NCBI GenBank assembly: GCA_964019135.1
Contig: OZ025261.1
Coordinates: forward strand, 36,198,820-36,262,819
Length of the DNA: 64,000 nt
Reading direction: 5' to 3'
Origin: Arenicola marina
Taxonomy: Eukaryota > Annelida > Polychaeta > Arenicolidae
Part shown: piece by piece, positions 59,613 through 64,000 of the stretch
Layout of the letters: every line of letters starts with the position of its first letter
Position numbering within the stretch: the first letter of the stretch is position 1
Position numbers and translations under genes: made by a program
Notes under the pieces: model-generated
What the model was told of the DNA's origin: nothing
Databases searched by the model: none
The model's input: only the letters and a program-made list of their open reading frames with translations

Positions 59613-60040
59613 CGTTATGCAATTCACAGAGCGTTTGATTACTTCCGTTCCGCCCCCTGTCTGAGTGGTTATGCCCGCCATTGCGGGGTGACATTGTACA
59701 TGATTGTGTCCCCCGAGGATGTTGGGATGTGGGGACTGTCATCTAACTCTGACTGGTCCATGGTCATAACAGCCTTCACGGCCAGCTGGGGATTCACGAC
59801 ACGAGGCTGGGGTGTGGGGTGTTCCCCAGACACTGGCGGCGACCAGAAACACATGAGCAAGAAAACCCACCCCAGTGGAGAAACAAAAGGTTTTGTAACA
59901 GCGATCCCCGTGATCCGCGGCTCATGTGACAATGGAGTGGGGTTGGATGACCCGTGTCCTCGATACCAGTACCGTGGTTTGAACCCATCATCTGTTGACA
60001 TACCGCTCAGCCTCCTCACCAAGTGCGCCAACGAGGCCCC
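59613..60040 (-). mobile_element. tRNA-derived SINE, minus strand
   Basis: On the minus strand the head has an A box TGGCGCACTTGG (plus coordinates 60019-60030) and a B box GGGTTCAAACC (59976-59986). They are about 44 bp apart start to start, the standard tRNA spacing. A body of about 330 bp follows, ending in TAATCAAACGCTCTGTGAAT (about 59641-59622), which resembles the tail of the SINE at 58118-58340. Both strands of the body are open for about 120 codons, which I treat as chance. No poly(A) tail is seen. Confidence 0.7.
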
Positions 60041-62049
60041 GATCATAAGAACCTGAAGTCACAGCCAACGGTTGTTACGCAGCGTTATAATTGGATAAAA
60101 GGATTTTCAGAAGATGAATAGTTTACGTATTGTGTCCTATCTTTTAGATATTTGATTGAGACCAGACGGCAGTCGCTTCAAATCTCTGGTTTGTAGGTTT
60201 GTGCACTGCCAAAAAAGTAGGTTGCACGAAATAAAAGGGGACGGGTGGATGGGACTAAGCAATGAGATGGACTTAGAAAAACCTAAATTAATTGTTGTCG
60301 TATTTTTATTTTTATTATTTTTTTTTTTTGGAGGGGAGGGGGGGGTTACGTATATTTATGCATGTTGCCTTAAGAGCTAAGTTGTGCTCGTTTAATACGA
60401 AATTTTATTGAGTAAAAGTGGCATGTTTTGTGTCATTTTTTGTTTTTCGCAACATGATAGAGGTGCATGTAAACATGGCGATAAATAAGATGTGAAATCA
60501 GTAAGAAGGCTGCTCCAGACGAGGCACAACCGTCGCTATGGTATATTGGGCTATTCCATGAAGTATAGCTAGTTCATTTCGTACTATAAGCTGGCCTCCA
60601 GCCAATGTACATAAACAAAACAAAAGCAAAAGAACAAAAATACAGTCATGACCGTACATACAAACGGTATGAACAGTGAATGTGGGAAACTTCAGTAACC
60701 ACTCTGGCATTTTCTTTGGAGAGCCAAGCGTACAAATTTAGATAAATTAAACATAACTTTCTCGTTGTTTGTGGACATCAGCTCTACAAATTTACCCATT
60801 GTTGGGAACAATAGTAGTTCTCTATGTAGAACTTTATCGTATGCATGAAAATGATTTCGCAGCAATCACGCCAAGAGGCAGTGCAATAACGTATTCATGA
60901 CATGCAATTACCCTACTCAAACCGATTTATATACATATGATCATAGATATGTCGCTGCAAATGTTCTGTGCCAACCAAATTATTTATTGATCACGGCGTA
61001 TAAATCAATCGAGTGGTGTCCTCTCATCACTGGAGCGGATTGTTAAGTCCTTTTCTGTATTTATGCATCAGCGGTTTTCTGATTGTGGACTTATCTGAGA
61101 TCTAAAGTATCAATGATCGAACCACTGTCATGTTCAGACCAGCGTCGCCCGAACCAATCTTCATTGGGGGATAGGGGGTCCGCACATATAGAAGCATTGG
61201 CTCAATTTGACGGACATTAGAGCTATATATTCCGTACTTTTTTTGTATTACCAACCTCTTCTCCATGTCAAATAAGTACATTCTGTCTTGAATTTAAATC
61301 CCGAAAGCCTGTGGGCTATTCGGAGAGAAACATTTTTGTCAACGAAGCAGGAGTTGGTGGCCGGCTTTATATCCCTGCGCGCCTGTTCGCTGTTCACCTG
61401 TTTGTGTGTGATGTCGACCGCGGCTCACTATCACATCCGCGCGCGATATAAATAAACCGCTGAGTTTTAGGTTGAAATGCTTGTTTTAAAGACTCTCAGA
61501 GATATAAAAAAAGGCATCATACATTTTGAGATACTCTAAATTTTGATTCTAAAATGTAAAAAATGTAAGATAGCGCATGTAATTATATCGGGCGTGTTTT
61601 GCTCATGGTTCGCTCTACCGTCTACGCATTAGATTACAACAGATTACAACAAAAGCTCAGGCAAGTTTAAAATTGCAAGTTGCATCATGACATTGCATCA
61701 CTTATTCTCGGCATATAATGGAAGAGTTGTTGCCGATTCCGAAATGCCACCGGATGTACTCCACTTAATGAACCGAAGTAGCTCTATGTTAGGGACCGGC
61801 GTACAGTCACTTCAGACACTTGATCCTGATTCTATTTGGTTAATGGTATTTACATAAACGTAACGTCCATGACCTGTGATGGGGGCGATGACAGGATTTC
61901 TTATTGATTACATCTGTGTCCTGTTTATGAATCCGCCCTCGCTGCCCCACCTAGGGAAACAGTTATAATGCTGATTCCTGTCATAGCCATTGTGGTCTTT
62001 AAGCCGGTACATCATGGCGGTTTGAAGCGAGTCTACGGCAGACGGGAAC
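60041..62049. other. Unique sequence, no gene identified
   Basis: About 2 kb of AT-rich unique DNA with one T-run followed by a G-rich stretch (60310-60350). Short frames on both strands have no domain I recognise. No tRNA-like boxes were seen in it. Confidence 0.5.
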
Positions 62050-64000
62050 CCCTGAAAGCACCACACGCCCCTAACATCTCAACCCGCTCTAGTCGTGTCA
62101 CGCCGGGAGACTATAATGTCAAGCACCACACGCCCCTAACATCTCAACCCGCTCTAGTCGTGTTACGCCGGGAGACTATAATGTCAAGCACCACACGCCC
62201 CTAACATCTCAACTCGCTCTAGTCGTGTCACGCCGGGAGACTATAATGTCAAGCACCACACGCCCCTAACATCTCAACCCGCTCTAGTCGTGTCACGCCG
62301 GGAGAATACAATGTCAAGCACCACACCCCCCTAACATCTCAACCCGCTCTAGTCGTGTTACGCCGGGAGACTATCATGTCCAGCACCACACGCCCCTAAC
62401 AACTCAACCCGCTCTAGTCGTGTTACGCCGGGAGACCATGATGTCAAGCACCACACCCCCCTAACATCTCAACCCGCTCTAGTCGTGTCACGACGGGAGA
62501 CTATAATGTCAAGCACCACACGCCCCTAACATCTCAACTCGCTCTAGTCGTGTCACGCCGGGAGACTATAATGTCAAGCACCACATGCCCCTAACATCTC
62601 AACCCGCTCTAGTCGTGTCACGCCGGGAGACTATAATGTCAAGCACCACACGCCCCTAACATCTCAACCCGCTCTAGTCGTGTCACGCCGGGAGACTATA
62701 ATGTCAAGCACCACACGCCCCTAACATCTCAACCCGCTCTAGTCGTGTCACGCCGGGAGACTATAATGTCAAGCACCACACGCCCCTAACATCTCAACCC
62801 GCTCTAGTCGTGTCACGCCGGGAGAATACAATGTCAAGCACCACACCCCCCTAACATCTCAACCCGCTCTAGTCGTGTTACGCCGGGAGACTATCATGTC
62901 CAGCACCACACGCCCCTAACATCTCAACCCGCTCTAGTCGTGTTACGCCGGGAGACCATGATGTCAAGCACCACACCCCCCTAACATCTCAACCCGCTCT
63001 AGTCGTGTCACGACGGGAGACTATAATGTCAAGCACCACACCCCCCTAACATCTCAACCCGCTCTAGTCGTGTTACGCCGGGAGACTATAATGTCAAGCA
63101 CCACACGCCCCTAACATCTCAACCCGCTCTAGTCGTGTCACGCCGGGAGAATACAATGTCAAGCACCACACCCCCCTAACATCTCAACCCGCTCTAGTCG
63201 TGTTACGCCGGGAGACTATCATGTCCAGCACCACACGCCCCTAACATCTCAACCCGCTCTAGTCGTGTTACGCCGGGAGACCATGATGTCAAGCACCACA
63301 CCCCCCTAACATCTCAACCCGCTCTAGTCGTGTCACGACGGGAGACTATAATGTCAAGCACCACACCCCCCTAACATCTCAACCCGCTCTAGTCGTGTCA
63401 CGCCGGGAGACTATAATGTCAAGCACCACATGCCCCTAACATCTCAACCCGCTCTAGTCGTGTCACGCCGGGAGACTATAATGTCAAGCACCACACGCCC
63501 GTAACATCTCAACCCGCTCTAGTCGTGTCACGCCGGGAGACTATAATGTCCAGCACCACACGCCCCTAACATCTCAACCCGCTCTAGTCGTGTCACGCCG
63601 GGAGACTATAATGTCAAGCACCACACGCCCCTAACATCTCAACCCGCTCTAGTCGTGTTACGCCGGGAGACTATAATGTCAAGCACCACACGCCCGTAAC
63701 ATCTCAACCCGCTCTAGTCGTGTTACGCCGGGAGACTATCATGTCCAGCACCACACGCCCCTAACATCTCAACCCGCTCTAGTCGTGTTACGCCGGGAGA
63801 CTATAATGTCAAGCACCACACGCCCGTAACATCTCAACCCGCTCTAGTCGTGTTACGCCGGGAGACTATCATGTCCAGCACCACACGCCCCTAACATCTC
63901 AACCCGCTCTAGTCGTGTCACGCCGGGAGACTATAATGTCAAGCACCACACGCCCCTAACATCTCAACCCGCTCTAGTCGTGTCACGACGGGAGACTATA
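62050..64000. repeat. 65-bp minisatellite, about 30 units, runs off the right edge
   Basis: The unit is AGCACCACACGCCCCTAACA, then TCTCAACCCGCTCTAGTCGT, then GTCACGCCGGGAGACTATAA and TGTCA. Period 65 bp (CGCCGGGAG at 62101 and 62166). TAGTC and GACTA form inverted arms around GTGTCACGCCGGGA. Variants (GAATACAATG, CTATCATGTCCAG, CCATGATG, CACGACGGG) occur in a fixed order and define blocks. Confidence 0.97.
62304..63320. repeat. Higher-order blocks in the 65-bp array
   Basis: The ordered variant series GAATACAATG, TATCATGTCC, CCATGATG, CGACGGG begins at 62304, 62824 and 63149. Offsets are 520 bp (8 units) and 325 bp (5 units), so blocks of several units were duplicated together. Confidence 0.9.

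Noticed and set aside
59669-60056. Overlapping frames of about 120 codons on both strands
   Set aside because: They coincide with a tRNA-derived SINE whose A and B boxes lie at the correct spacing, so coding is unlikely.

Overview
This window is eukaryotic and almost certainly from an animal genome, most plausibly a marine invertebrate (a lophotrochozoan or a cephalochordate would both fit; I cannot decide which). The reasons are several unrelated non-LTR retrotransposon (LINE) families, tRNA-derived SINE heads with A and B boxes, and no bacterial-style operons. I find no convincing intact host gene, no rRNA or functional tRNA gene, no CRISPR array, and no LTR, Polinton or other capsid-bearing element.

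More than half of the window is tandem repeat. From left to right: a 34-bp minisatellite (1-7690); an 11-bp minisatellite that switches strand (7905-8192); a CpG-dense 11-bp array (9438-10143); a duplicated block that carries a 33-bp AT-rich array (10147-12196); a CR1/Jockey-like LINE with one long RT frame (about 12455-14627); a sparse stretch holding an unidentified minus-strand reading-frame fragment and a phased pair of CRE-like palindromes (14628-17040); a broken L1/Tx1-type LINE with endonuclease, RT, C-terminal knuckle and poly(A) tail (about 17040-21371); and an old minus-strand RT relic (about 21750-22610).

The centre is a 19-kb, roughly 580-unit 33-bp minisatellite (23451-42496) with nested higher-order repeats. 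It abuts a 21-bp pyrimidine-rich array. The right third holds a 35/49-bp array (44953-46454), AT-rich arrays (47.1-48.7 kb), a second CR1/Jockey-like LINE (about 49870-52130) whose 3' end also occurs alone at 44025-44215, a 43-bp array, AT repeats, a 1.8-kb (AGGCCCCC)n-type array, four tRNA-like SINE heads or copies, a (GTGGC)n array fused to one of those SINEs, a 30-bp array, and a 65-bp array that runs off the right edge.

The window therefore reads as a repeat-rich intergenic or heterochromatic region. Its activity was LINE and SINE insertion followed by strong local tandem amplification. The reading frames inside arrays are by-products of unit lengths divisible by three, or of three units restoring frame. 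The most notable patterns are the nested 1.8/3.67-kb higher-order repeats, the recurrence of a short perfect inverted repeat inside unrelated minisatellite units, and a pentanucleotide array that seems to grow out of a SINE's A-box. All repeat boundaries are by eye, good to about 10-30 bp.
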